Source: Diploptera punctata
Lineage: Eukaryota > Arthropoda > Insecta > Blattodea > Blaberidae
Assembly (NCBI GenBank): GCA_030220185.1
Contig: JASPKZ010007294.1
Span: forward strand, 942,001 to 1,006,000
Length of the DNA: 64,000 bases
Direction: 5' to 3'
Position numbers and translations under genes: made by a program. Of this stretch, positions 12,633 through 23,051 are shown in pieces. Within the stretch, counting starts at the first letter, position 1; every line of letters starts with the position of its first letter. Below the pieces are notes generated by a model. It was given only the letters and a program-made list of their open reading frames with translations, ran no database searches and was not told the DNA's origin.

Positions 12633-12645
12633 GTAATAATAACAA
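12535..12645. repeat. (TAA)n microsatellite
   Basis: Interrupted TAA/AAT run at the 3' tail of the minus-strand LINE C copy that follows. Confidence 0.9.
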
Positions 12646-12873
12646 GAACAATAATGATTTATTTATTGTGGCAGAGTTAAGGCTATAAGGTCTTCTCTAC
12701 AATTTTCAACTAGTACAAATATACAAATACATGTAAGTTATACAGTAGAGATTATCTATACACTATAAATTATTAAGGGTTAAAAATACACTAAAAATTG
12801 GATGTAAATTCATCTACAAACAACATTTTATACGAAAAACATAATTAATAATAATAATAATAATAATATTAAT

Positions 12874-14264
12874 TTAAATTTAGAACTTTTTAAGTATGGA
12901 GGAACTGCCTTGAAAGAGAAACTATTAGAACTTTTTAACAATATTTGGCATTGTCTTAATATTCCAACGGATTGGGAAACGGGTCTAGTAATTAATATAC
13001 ATAAAAAAGGTCAGAAAAACAAATGTGATAACTACCGAGGCATTACCTTACTCCCAACTGCATCTAAATTATATGCCAACATAATTAAAAATAAGTTATC
13101 AGTAAGTACTGAAACATTTTTGGAAGAAGAACAATGTGGATTTAGAAAAGGGAGGAGCACTATAGATGCAATATTTACCCTGCAACAAATTATGGAAAAA
13201 GGAGAGAATTTAATCTCCCACTGTACATACTATTTATAGATTATGAAAAGGCATATGATAATGTAAACCGAGATAAACTTTGGCAGATACTGCATGAAGA
13301 ACATATACACTCACATGTAATACGAGCCATACAAAGCTTATATCAAAATTCTAAAATCAAAATTAAATTACCAGATGGAGAAATAACAGAACACATAAAC
13401 ACAGGCAAAGGTGTTCGACAAGGATGTGGACTATCTCCACTCTTATTTAATATATATATTAACAGAATAGTGCAAGAATGGAAACAAACAGTAAACAGTG
13501 GAATTTCAATAACTAGGAATAAAATAATTCAAACAATATTATATGCTGATGATCAAATAATATTATCAGATTCCGAAGATAGCTTACAAATAGCAGCATA
13601 TCAATTATTCAAAATTGCCAGCAAATATAATATGAAAATTTCCACATCAAAATCCAAAACAATGGCAATGTGTGGAAAAAAACATACAACGGGTGAAAAT
13701 TGAGATTGATGGAAAAATTATAGAACAGTGTCAGATTTCTCTTACTTAGGAAGTGTATTTGCAGAGTATAAGAGTGACATTGATTCAAAATTACAAAATA
13801 TAATAAAATGAATGGGGTAATACGAAGACATTTTGGTAAACAGATGAGGACAGAGACAAAACTAAGATTACATAACGTCACATCAAAAGCTGCTCTAAAA
13901 TACGGAAGTGAAATTTGGATTTTAAATAAAAGAAACTCTCATAAACTTCAAGTAAGCCAAATGCGCTTCTTACGATCATTGTTAGGAGTTAATAGACTGG
14001 ATCACCAAAGGAACACTACTATCAGAGGAAAACTTGGAGTAGCAAGTTTAAATGAAGATATCCAAAAATACCAACAAGAATGGAAAAATCATCTGAGAAG
14101 AATGGCAAGAAATAGACTTCCAAAATTGGCATTCCAATATACCCCAACTGGACATAGGGACCAAGGAAGACCAAAACATCGGTGGAAAGATCAAGACCAT
14201 CTTCGCTAGGTTTACCGTACAGGCCACATGGTCTAAAACGAATTTGTTCATGATGATGATGATG
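12874..14264 (+). mobile_element. LINE family D copy 1, (GAT)n tail
   Basis: A 5'-truncated LINE inserted in LINE C, with 8-bp target duplication atattaat (12866-12873 and 14265-14272) and a short GATGATGAT tail next to the right duplication. Two other copies with the same tail lie at 36357-37480 and 49676-50264. Confidence 0.8.
12910..14209 (+). pseudogene. LINE D reverse transcriptase
   Basis: Encodes most of a non-LTR reverse transcriptase that copies the element's RNA at the nicked target. Visible in order: NYRGITLLPTASKLYANII (fingers), EEQCGFRKGRSTIDAIFTLQQ, a broken DYEKAYDNVNRDKLW (motif A), GVRQGCGLSPLLFNIYINR (13410-13470), and YADD catalytic box at 13542-13553. The C-terminal part (13808-14209) has YGSEIWILNKRN and the MRFLRSLLGV... 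region ending in basic GRPKHRWKD. At least two frameshifts (near 13230 and 13700) break it. No endonuclease part is present. Confidence 0.85.
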
Positions 14265-15224
14265 ATATTAATAGAGATATACGTAGTATAGTAAACGAAA
14301 CACATCAATTAGAACATGTACCTTAACGGGTTTATGATGAATTAAATGTTAGAGCAAATATATGTAGATTTCTTTTAAAAGGTGCTAACGTCGGCTGCTC
14401 CTGATTTCCAGTGATAGGGAATTCTGTTCTGAGAAGTGGAGATAGTATATGATGTGGAGTGATGAGATGTCCTATGTAGCGGTATATTAAAGAAGATATT
14501 ATGTTGTGATTGTATGTTTAAATTTTGATTGGAGGATAGGTACTGGAAACTAAAGGCTAAATAATTGGGAGTCGAAGTATGTATACTGTATAATGTTAAA
14601 TGAGAGAACTAGACGTGTAATTTTCATCTAACTTTAAGATGGAGCCATGACAATTCGTGGAAAAATGGAGAAAATTCATTCATAGTGTTCTGCTCAAGAG
14701 CAGGTCTCTCACTGCAAACTCAACATTCTCCACTCTTTCTTTGACTCAGCTTTCGTTTTTGTATCTCCATACAAACCATTTATTTTAATATTGTCATGGA
14801 GAAAATAATGTAATAATATTTTCTGATATTAAATATGAACCAGATACACATATTGTGAACACGCTGCAGTTTGTTTGACAATCCGCCACTTATGCCAGTT
14901 GGTAGAACGTCGCAATAAGTAACTTAAATAATGATCACTAAGGTTCAGATTAAAATTCTTTTTAGAGCTGTGGGGAAAAAATCTTGAGACACTGTAGAGA
15001 ATGTATTATGAATATCTTTTAGATGTTTGTTTTATTTAAACAGGCCTATTACAATTTAGATTAAAATCTAGATCAAATTCCGAATTATTAACGACCTTGG
15101 TATATGGAATTTGTTCACTATCTAACTTGATAGGCGGCATGTTTCTATTGTTTATTGATCTTAATAGTCTCGGATGTCCGATAATAATTGCATGCGTTTA
15201 ATTTATATTTAATTTTAGTCCGAA

Positions 15225-15428
15225 TTATCTCGACCGTGAAGATATATGTCTTAGGTCAGTTTTCAATTTGTCAATGCATTCGTTTATTTGCATCAGGCCT
15301 AAAATATGTAAACCTTTAAGCCGTCGGAGTAAAGATGCTGCTTGCAGTTTTGTCACATCTTCAAGTTTGGTCACATCATTAATATAAATGGAGAAGAGAA
15401 GAGGGGTGAGAACGCCACCTTGAGGCAA
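15225..15428 (-). pseudogene. LINE C reverse transcriptase fragment
   Basis: Starts with MPQGGVLTPLLFSIYINDV, the typical segment before the catalytic YADD box of LINE reverse transcriptases, and ends in LKTDLRHISSRSR, which corresponds to VNTDLRHISLWSG in the copy at 52332-52748. The YADD region between them is corrupted to a leucine/arginine-rich stretch. Inactive. Confidence 0.75.
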
Positions 15429-15555
15429 CGTCGCATGAATATAGGCCTCTTAAATAAGGAAAAATTATTCATAATAATAAAGATAAAAATAAACTAACGC
15501 AAGGAGGAAATGCGATTATTAACATTATATTGACTGATGGCGATTAGTGAGCTGA

Positions 15556-16246
15556 TGGAGTTAAATGACTGATGCGATTATGGGATAAATAAGACAAGGC
15601 CATGATTAAAGAAGGAAACCAAGGAAGATAGACATGAAGATTAAAGATGAAGTCATTGAGCAATGGAGAGCTTCAAATACTTGGGTTGTACTCTCTGTAG
15701 TAACCTGAACTGCTGCCAAGAAGTAAAGAGAGAATAGCAATGTCAAAATAATCTTTTAACAAAAAAGAGAAGCATTTTCTGCGGACCTTTGCCAAAAGAA
15801 TTACGGAAGAGACTAGTGAAGTGATTTATGGAGTGTAGAATTTTATGGTGCAGAGACTTGGTCATTACGACGGAATGAGGAAAAGCGACTGGAAGCTTTT
15901 GAGATGTGGATATGGAGAAGAATGGAACGTATAAAATGGACAGACAAATAAAGAAGTGCTAGACAGAGTGGGTGAAAGAAGAACAATGCTGGAACTCATA
16001 AAGAAGAGGAAAGGAAATTGGTTTGGTCATTGGCTAAGAAGAAACTGCCTGCTGAAGGATGCCGTGGAAGGAATAGTCAACGGAAAGAAAGTTAGAGGCA
16101 GAGAAAGACATCAGATGATAGACAATATTAATATACAGTAAATGGCCTCTAAGCGGATACAAAAAGGAAAGCTGAGTTAAGGAAAGAGTGGATAATGCTG
16201 AGTTTGTAGTGAAAGACTTCTCTTGGGTAGAACACTATGTATGTAT
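15556..16246 (+). mobile_element. LINE 3' end (family G) with (GTAT)n tail
   Basis: Interrupts LINE C: host homology stops near 15555 and resumes near 16247. The last readable frame (15956-16141) encodes VLDRVGERRTMLELIKKRK..WFGHWLRR, the C-terminal region of a LINE polyprotein. It ends in 'actatgtatgtatgtatgta', the tetranucleotide tail. Frames upstream are broken; RT motifs are absent because of 5' truncation. Confidence 0.7.
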
Positions 16247-16686
16247 GTATGTAATGTCTTTAGTCTAGCGAGCAATAAGTCTACGTCTACTGTATCAAAG
16301 GATTTGCTGTATTCCAGTAGGACTATTAGAGTGAATTAGCTTTCGTGTCTAATCCTACTCTACAATGTCGAGTAGTGCGGTGTTTCTAAAACCAGACTGC
16401 TGCTTATCAAGTAAGTCATGTGCTAGACAGGTAGTGTATTATATTACGTTCCAGTGCTTTAGACAAACAGAGAAAAATACGGATTGGTCAGTAATCATAA
16501 AGTGTTGTGGATGTGTTTAATGTTGGACGAACTAGAAGCCACTTTCAAGAGTCTGGGAGACTATGTCAGACAGTCAGCGGAGGGTTAAGTTATACAAAAA
16601 AAACCTAACATACATAGAAAAAAATAAAATGATTTTGAAAAAGAAATAGAATAAAAAAAACTAAATTACAAACTTTTATAACATCA

Positions 16687-18244
16687 CTAGCCGATTGTCC
16701 GCCAGTGCCCAAGCCTTGACACCAATGAGATTAGGTACCCCGGAATCTATTGATTCTCAATTTGGGCATGTTTGTACCCCTTTTTACCCCACATAGATGA
16801 GGCTGAACTTAGACTACGTCGGCATTAAAAGCGTTCGTCTCACGTCAGGGATCTAGAAAACTATGAATTCGGCTCTAATATCGATCCCTTGTGATAACAT
16901 TACTTCGCTCGGGATGCTAGAGGAAAAACTGGGCTCAAATGATATCGGGACTATTATCGTTGTGCTTAGCGACCCATAAAATTATGGTGTAGACATAATC
17001 TCGACCACTTTTTGAACATTTATTATGAACTTCTTTTAAAACCCAAACCCCCTTAGACTCCTAGTAAGGAGTCAAACTTGGACTAAATGTCATCAGAATT
17101 GTGCCCAATAAGCTTAGTGACAAGCTGCGGAGGGTATCTTCAGTGGCGAGTAGAACGTCTGGTAGGAACACCAGTAATGGACCACGGTCACATAGCGCGG
17201 AATCACTCAACATTATGATTACCGGCCGTGAAAGCCTGCATTCAACAAATGGATTATACACTTAACACGGTAATTTTATAATATTATTTTTAACTCCTTC
17301 TCACCCCCAGGAATTTAGGAGTCAAAATTGGGGACAGATGACATTTGCACCGTCATTAATGAGCTCAGCGACCGCAAATCTATAGATCAGACCCAATTTA
17401 GGTCATTTTGGACATATTTTCATCCCTTATAACACCTCAGGTGTAATATGTATCGAATTTGGTCTTACATGTCATTTGCACCCTGAAAACGATGGATTGG
17501 ACACTAATCTCGCCCACTATTGTCAATTTAAGTTTCACCCCTTCTCTCCCTTGGGGTGAGAGGGATCCCTGGCCTAAATCTCATTAGGACAACAATGAAT
17601 CAGCATAGCGACCCTGAAAATTGAGGATCCTACACTAATCTCGGTCATTTTTCTAAATTTTAATTTCACCCCTTCCCGTTTAGGGATGCTAGGAGTCGCA
17701 CATGAGCTTAAATTTAATCGAGAGTGTCACCGATGACTTACGTGTCCCCAAAAACTATGGTTCCTACACTAATCTCAATTACTTTTTATTTTCCACCCTT
17801 CTCACCTTCTCGTCATTGTAGAGAGATGCTAGAAGTTAAATTTGGTTGTAGATCTCACCAGTGAGCTTAGCGACTCCGAAAACTAGATTTCGACACTAAC
17901 GTCGGTTATTATCGCCCCCTCTTATGAGTGTTAGGAGTTTGTATCCTCTATGCAATATTTTCCAGATTTTAAGTTATAAGCGTAGCAAGTTTAGTTGATA
18001 GTACTCCAGGTGTTTCAGAGATATAATGGAACATACATAGGTAGTTGTCGATCATTTTTACATTTCAATCCCCTCTCACTTCCCTAGGGGTTTAAATTGT
18101 ATTTTTCCTCTTTACAGCCACTTTTTCAGATCGTAATTTATATGTGTATCAAATTTGGTTGATAGGCCTATTGCTACTGCCTTTCGAGACATATGCTGGA
18201 AAATATTTTCACACATACGTACAGTCATTAATTTTTATATAGCC
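16687..18244 (+). mobile_element. Unclassified 1.56-kb element with internal ~130-bp modules
   Basis: Bounded by an exact 8-bp duplication taacatca (16679-16686 and 18245-18252). It begins ctagccgattgtccgcc, resembling ctagcgtacccggc at 46230, and ends 'tttcgagacatatgctgg ... attaatttttatata'. Between lie diverged tandem modules with landmarks 'acactaatctcgg', 'ttcaccccttctc' and 'gctaggagtc', spaced 128-134 bp at about 17506, 17634, 17768 and 17895. No protein is encoded. Similar CTAGC...CCCGGC repeats are common in arthropod genomes; the class is uncertain. A hammerhead-family fragment has inserted at about 17113-17246. Confidence 0.75.
17113..17246. mobile_element. Collapsed hammerhead-foldback fragment
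   Basis: Left part (17113-17145) is the minus-strand 5' half of a family 2 hammerhead (gcggagggtatcttcagtgg). It joins directly to the plus-strand 3' half (acgtctggtaggaacacc) and tail (gaccacgg.cacatagc ... accggccgtgaaagcctgc). This equals the 22499-22820 foldback with its centre deleted. Neither ribozyme is complete. Confidence 0.65.
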
Positions 18245-18252
18245 TAACATCA

Positions 18253-18825
18253 TTAATTATGGAAGAAAGTATCTTAAATAAACAATTATTATGTATAAAG
18301 ATATTGGTAATAATATTTAAGCGAAATCCTTAAAAATGAATATATCATTTTCCTTTTAAGTAGAGACGGTAGTGATAGACATATGGAACAACCCACAGAA
18401 CATTTTTATTTTAAATTACAATTGTTTTAATGAAGTTTTAGAAAATGCACTAACATTAGACATACATTAAATTGAGACTATTATTTTGGAACTTAAATAT
18501 CATAATGCCCCAAATAGGCCTATTGGTAATCTGCAGTCAGAATTGCTTGAACATGGTGAGTAGGTCTAAGGACTGCTCCAAAAATTATTTGCGTTAGTTC
18601 GGGGAGAAGTAGATTATACCCAGTGAATGGAAACTTTGAATAATGCGTTCTGTTCCCAAGAAAGGAAATAGGCCTAATATGAACTGGGATACTTTTGATG
18701 TATTACTTTTTTGATATATAAGTACAAACTCTTCTCAAACATTTTATATCTAACTGTTTTGCTATAATTGTTGAACAAGTTATTGGAAGTGTGGCTTTAG
18801 ACCAGGGAAATCTAGCATTGTTAAA
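18253..18825. other. No recognisable feature
   Basis: AT-rich interval between two elements, without recognisable content. Confidence 0.45.
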
Positions 18826-18893
18826 TATATAATGTACGGTTAGAAACTATAATATAGTTACCTTGTAGGTCCGTTTCCTCAACTGAAGTTCTT

Positions 18894-19373
18894 TTAAAAC
18901 TCTGTAGGCCTTTCGGGACTAGTCCCATCATCAGCAGAATGCATTAGGTCCGTTCTTGTTGACCCTTGTTGAAGCACTGATTTGGTTGTGAGAATTTTGT
19001 ACAGAGGATTGTGTGGACTAGGTGTGTATTCATTGAGAATCAGGTTGTTGTTGATTTCTCTTAGGATTGCGATTTCCTCCAGTATATTTATTCTCGTTGG
19101 AATGTTTTCTCTATGTACTATTGTGAGGGTGTTATCGATATTATGCATATGGTGTCCAGCCTGAATTACATGTTTTGCGTAACTTGATTTTCCTCCATTA
19201 TAAATGAAATCTCTGAAATGTTCCTTGAATCTAATGTTGAAGCTTCTGTTAGTTTTCCCAATGTAGAATTTATTGCAGTCTGTACATGTTAATTTGTAGA
19301 TGCCTTTATTGTTGAATTCATCTATTTCTTCTATGTTGTTGTTTATTAAATTGTTTAAATATTTGTTTATCAA
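18894..19373 (-). pseudogene. PLE-1 GIY-YIG endonuclease domain
   Basis: The C-terminal nuclease of the PLE polyprotein, which nicks target DNA. GIYKL (GIY) and FYIG (YIG) are 12 residues apart, with the paired cysteines CTDC between them that mark Penelope-type GIY-YIG domains. Then follow TNRSFNIRFKEHFRDF with the expected basic Arg, and GKSSYAKHVIQAGHH. The domain is open from its start (a frameshift near 19375 cuts it from the reverse transcriptase). The frame runs on through the hammerhead region. Confidence 0.9.
18898..18940 (-). ncRNA. Hammerhead ribozyme motif, complete core (PLE-1)
   Basis: Minus-strand reading: stem I 5' side AUUCUG, core CUGAUGA, stem II GGGA-CUAG-UCCC (GGGAC/GUCCC), core GAAA, very short stem III from AGGCCU, cleavage site after CUA, stem I 3' side CAGAGU. 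Six stem I pairs including one G-U. All invariant core bases are present. Hammerheads at the ends of PLEs are established; the tiny stem III is typical of that group and may favour action as a dimer. Activity is predicted, not shown. Confidence 0.8.
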
Positions 19374-20235
19374 TTCTGTAGGATATATTAATATTCTTAT
19401 CGAGCTTTTTTAGTGTGTTGGCCAATTTTAATGTTTCTTTACCAGTGTACGTGAGAGTTATCCATTTCTTGTTATTTTCATTGTATTCTTTTTCAAGTTT
19501 GGTTATGTTGGTAATGTTGTTTTTTGTTTTTTGTTTGTTTAGGATTTTATTTATCGTTTGTTTGTTGTAGCCGTTAATTTTTGCCATGTGTTTGATGTAA
19601 TTTAATTCCTTATTATAATTGTCTTTATTTAAAGGGAGTTTTAACATTCTATTTATTAGACTCTTGAATGTACTTATTTTATGTTGAAAAGGATGTCTCG
19701 ATTTATTGTTTATGGCTAGTGTGTTGCTTGTCGGTTTTCGATAAATGCCAATTTCTATTTTGTTGTTGGTGAAGTTTTTTGTTAGTGTTAGGTCCAAATA
19801 GTTTATACTGTTGTTGATTTCTGTTTCTTCAGTAAAGATGATTTTGTTGTGCATGTTATTTAATTCTTGAAAGATTTGTTTGTCTTTTCCATTTTCACTG
19901 TCATAAATAATTAATACGTCGTCTACATATCTTGTGAATAATTTTATGTTGAATTTAGTAATTAGTTCTTTGAGGTGTGTATTTTCTAATTCTTGTAAGA
20001 ATATTTCTGCTAGGATTCCCGAAGTGGGGTTTCCCATGGGGATTCCGTCTTCTTGGATGAAGAGTTCGTTGTTGAATTGGAAGTAATTCTGTTGCGTTAT
20101 TGTTTTTATGATGTTACTTAGTTGGTTTATGTAGTTACTTTCAAGTTTCTTGTCCATTAATTTTTGTTTTATTATATCTATTGTTTCATTTATTGGGATG
20201 TTGGTGTATAAGTTTTTTATATCAAACGACGTCAT
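19318..20235 (-). pseudogene. PLE-1 reverse transcriptase domain
   Basis: Penelope-type reverse transcriptase, distant from LINE enzymes and related to telomerase. Motifs in order: MTSFDIKNLYTNIPINE (motif A with catalytic Asp), QEDGIPMGNPTSGILAEIF (motif B), FTRYVDDVLIIYD (catalytic box YVDD, about residues 108-111), NSINYLDLTL and GIYRKPTSNT. The catalytic residues are intact, but a stop just upstream (near 20278) and a frameshift near 19375 isolate the domain. The core is the best preserved RT of the three PLE copies. Confidence 0.9.
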
Positions 20236-20308
20236 TTTTGTGTTTTTGTTGATTTCTAGGTTATGTATTTTTTCTGCCTAGTCGTATGAGTTTTTAATTG
20301 TGAATTGA

Positions 20309-21160
20309 TTATCTAAATTGATGTCTTATTTTATTTTTGGGACTGAATTTAGAAATTTTGTAGTTGGGTGCATTTATGCAATTAACAATTGGTCGCATTG
20401 GAACATTATTTTTATGTATTTTTGGAAGAGCTTTCATTGTAGGTGGTGACGGATTATTATTTATCCATTTCTTGTATATGAATGTGTTTTGGTTGTTATT
20501 TGTTTTAAAGACTAAGGGACTTGATTTTATTAATTCTTTTAATGATCTGTTATATTTTCCGGTTGGGTCCTTTTCGATTCTTTTTAGGTTATTTTCTTGT
20601 ATGAATTGTTTGGTTTTGTTTATATATTCTTCCTTTTCCATGAAAACAATCGTATTCCCTTTGTCTGCTTTCGTGTGTATTATATTGTTATTTTTAAGTT
20701 TAGATTTTATGGTAGATATGTTTTTAAGTATTTGTTTTTCGGTATTGTCTATTTTCGGTGAAATATCTTTAATGACTTTAGCTGCTTCGTATTTAGCATA
20801 GTTTTTATCATCTGTGTTTAGTTTGTTTATTGCAATTTCGCTTTCAATTATTAGGTTTTGTTTGATTCTGTTTACATTGTTTGTGGGATAATTGAATTTA
20901 TATCCTATTTCTAATATGTTTGTTTCTTGTTTGTGTAGTTTTAATTTTGTGAGATTTAATATTCTATTGTCAGTTATGTAGTTAGGTTTGTGATTTTGTT
21001 TAGCATTTATCACTTGGTTTTCGGTTTTCAATTTCGTAATTTTGTTGTTTAATGTTTCGTATTTAGTTTCCATGATATCATTAATATCTTCGTGTATTTG
21101 TTTTTCTATTATTGACCAGCATTTTCCAAATATTAAATCAGCTTCTTGTGAGTAATTATT
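20309..21160 (-). pseudogene. PLE-1 N-terminal region and start of RT
   Basis: Lys/Asn-rich N-terminal part upstream of the polymerase. A readable frame starts MET..YETLNNKITK at 21073, and related coding sequence (ADLIFGKCWSIIEKQIH) extends to about 21160, so the element's gene began further upstream. TKADKGNTIVFMEKEEY and MKALPKIHKNNVPMRPIVNC are the conserved fingers segment. A frameshift near 20345 separates it from the palm. Confidence 0.85.
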
Positions 21161-21175
21161 ATACTATACATATTA

Positions 21176-21476
21176 CATAGAGAAAACATTCCAACGAGAA
21201 TAAAATTTATTTAATATACTGGAGGAAATCGCAATCCTAAGAGAAATCAACAACAACCTGGTTCTCAATGAATACACACCTAGTCCACGCACAATCCTCT
21301 GTACAAAATTCTCACAACCAAGTCAGTGCTTCAACAAGGGTCAACAAGAACGGACCTAATGCATTCTGCTATTGATGGGACTAATCTCGAAAGGCCTACA
21401 GAGTTTTAAAAGAACTTAAGTTGAGGAGACGGACCTACAAGGTAACTATTTTACAGTTTTTAACCGTACATTATAT
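21176..21476 (+). repeat. Inverted terminal repeat of PLE-1 with decayed hammerhead
   Basis: Inverted copy of 18828-19118, including part of the GIY-YIG coding end (TRINILEEIAILREIN) and a hammerhead at about 21364-21403. Here the core is damaged: ctgctattgatggg has inserted bases in CUGAUGA, and stem II is weakened (ggactaatctc). The left arm keeps the intact version. Confidence 0.8.
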
Positions 21477-21528
21477 TACTGTGAATTAATACCTCAACGG
21501 AAACTTACCATGAATTTTACTAGTATCG

Positions 21529-22120
21529 ATTAAAAGGATATATTGAACTAATGCGCTGAATACTGATTTGTTCCAGCGCTCCTTAAATTATTAATCGAAA
21601 TTGAAAGGTTAAAACAAAGGACTTATCTTCTATATATTTTTTATGTTGCACCTACATATAAAATTGTTTGGACGCTATGAGGTTTGACAAATAAAATTTA
21701 TATTTTAAGTAAAAACATAAAGAAAGTAACGACGAAAAATATTTACGCTGTGTAATTAAAAAAATATGCACATCATCCAACGGTACATTTTCTTGTTCAG
21801 ACTATCTGAAATTATCAGTTTACGAAAACTCCAAAACCTTCAGAATCTGCTAAAACAGCAGACATTAAATGTCAAGGCGTTAAAATTACGTTATAAAATC
21901 GAAAATACTTTTTTTGGCGCCATATATCATTAACAAAATTAATTAATTAATTATTTTTACTGAGACATACGTTTTATTTATAGTGAAATCTTACTTGGCA
22001 ATAGTTTAAACTAGTTAAGTGATCACGCTACCTGTCAGTATGAGATATAAATCATGTGTGACGACTGCCATTAAACCCACAACATACCTCTGGTAATCAT
22101 TTCCCAGACCGGCAGAAGTT
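21529..22120. other. No recognisable feature
   Basis: AT-rich interval ending at the TTAA target of the next element. Confidence 0.45.
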
Positions 22121-22583
22121 TTAACCCTAGCAAAACCAAGGGGGGGGGGATACTTTATGTCCACCTTGTCATTTTAATTATTATGTCTTATAATTATTTC
22201 ATTAGAAGCATGAACTTAATAGTTAATAATTGTTTCTAGTATTGAAATACGTATTTGGTTTTTAAATTTTCATTGTTTGTCATTTTATGAAACAATGATA
22301 CGTTGTTGTGGTCACAAAGTACCCCCCCCCCACCGTTGGTAGTTCTTGTGATGCATAACACGCCTTCAATTTATTTCCTTGTCTTCTTCTTGTATATATT
22401 TAATTCTGTTTTACCAACAATGGAGTTGGTTTACATAATTTATTCTTTCATTATTGATTGGTCTGACAGTTTGTTCTCGTATAACACTTCTTTTTTATTA
22501 GTGGAATGCAAGCTTTCACGGCCGGTAATCATGGTAGTAAAAGATTCCGGGCTATGTGGCCGTGGTCTATAACTGGCGTTTCT

Positions 22584-22628
22584 TCCAGACGTTTCTCCCT
22601 CAACTGCGGAGGGTATCTTCAGTGGCGA
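22584..22628 (-). ncRNA. Hammerhead ribozyme motif, family 2, left arm
   Basis: Minus strand: stem I CCA, core CUGAAGA, stem II CCCUC-loop-GAGGG, GAAA, short stem III ACGU, cleavage site GUC, stem I return UGG. Same motif as at 22724-22769, differing by one base near stem II. Confidence 0.7.
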
Positions 22629-22723
22629 GCGCTAGAAGCTGTTGTTTCCCTGTCGTAGACTCGACTGCGACTCGCGACTGAGTCGCAGTCGAGTCTACGA
22701 CAGGGAAACAACAGCTTCTAGCG

Positions 22724-22769
22724 CTCGCCACTGAAGATGCCCTCCGCAGTTGAGGGAGAAACGTCTGGA
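22724..22769 (+). ncRNA. Hammerhead ribozyme motif, family 2, right arm
   Basis: CUGAAGA (22731-22737) gives the invariant CUGANGA; CCCUC and GAGGG form stem II around CGCAGUU; GAAA follows; ACGU can give a minimal stem III; GUC is a canonical cleavage triplet; CCA before and UGG after pair as stem I. All core bases fit. Whether it folds alone is doubtful, because the inverted twin could pair with it over 140 bases. Confidence 0.72.
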
Positions 22770-22931
22770 AGAAACGCCAGTTATAGACCACGGCCACATA
22801 GCCCGGAATCTTTTACTACCACTTCTTTTTTATATTTATTCAGTATTCTTTTGTGAAGTTATAGTAAGTTACACATCATGTAACAAAATTATTTCAAAAT
22901 GTCTTGATGTCCTTTGACTTACAAATAAATT

Positions 22932-23051
22932 ATGGATATATTTGATGATGAAATAATTCCAGATTTTGAATTTGATGAGAGCGATGAGGAAGTGAGAGAA
23001 ACATTGCGCGTGAGAAAGTTGACGAAGCATTTTACTGCCTTCAGACGATGA
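22932..23051 (+). pseudogene. piggyBac-like transposase, acidic N-terminus
   Basis: Forty codons beginning MDIFDDEIIPDFEFDES, an Asp/Glu-rich start as in many piggyBac-family transposases, cut by a stop. Sequence downstream in another frame continues acidic (DDDDEDHNSS). Assigned mainly by context. Confidence 0.5.

Larger units (their letters stand above)
12655..16605 (-). mobile_element. LINE family C copy 1 (CR1/Jockey-like group), nested and broken
   Basis: Read on the minus strand, this matches the copy at 51541-53615: 3' UTR with the 'ttatttattgtggcagagttaagg' block at 12655, then the 3' non-coding part (14270-15220), RT fragments (15225-15550) and an upstream part (16247-16605). It is interrupted by a family D LINE (12874-14264) and a (GTAT)n-tailed LINE (about 15556-16246). 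Removing both restores co-linearity with the other copy, so both inserts are younger than this element. Confidence 0.75.
18826..21528 (-). mobile_element. Penelope-like element copy 1 with inverted terminal repeats
   Basis: A 2.7-kb PLE reading on the minus strand: N-terminal region, Penelope-type reverse transcriptase, GIY-YIG nuclease, then a hammerhead motif at the 3' end. An inverted copy of the 3' ~295 bp (right arm about 21176-21476, left arm 18828-19118) sits just before the gene, so the element has inverted terminal repeats, an arrangement known for Penelope. A further 3' piece (cctcaacgg...catgaatttta) shared with 54130-54160 extends the right side to about 21528. The gene is split by two frameshifts and a stop. 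Confidence 0.85.
22499..22820. mobile_element. Head-to-head hammerhead foldback element
   Basis: A 322-bp insertion flanked by a 13-14 bp duplication (acttcttttttat at 22486-22498 and 22821-22833). It contains two 140-bp arms (22533-22672 and 22681-22820) that are inverted and nearly identical (I see one mismatch), around an 8-bp centre. Each arm holds a hammerhead motif followed by gaccacggccacatagcccgg. The left side alone continues into taccggccgtgaaagc-type sequence (22499-22532). No protein is encoded. The high arm identity suggests a recent origin or one-step snapback copying. Confidence 0.85.

Noticed and set aside
20364..20801. 145-codon hydrophobic plus-strand frame
   Set aside because: Antisense shadow of the PLE-1 N-terminal coding region; hydrophobicity follows from Lys/Asn codons read in reverse.
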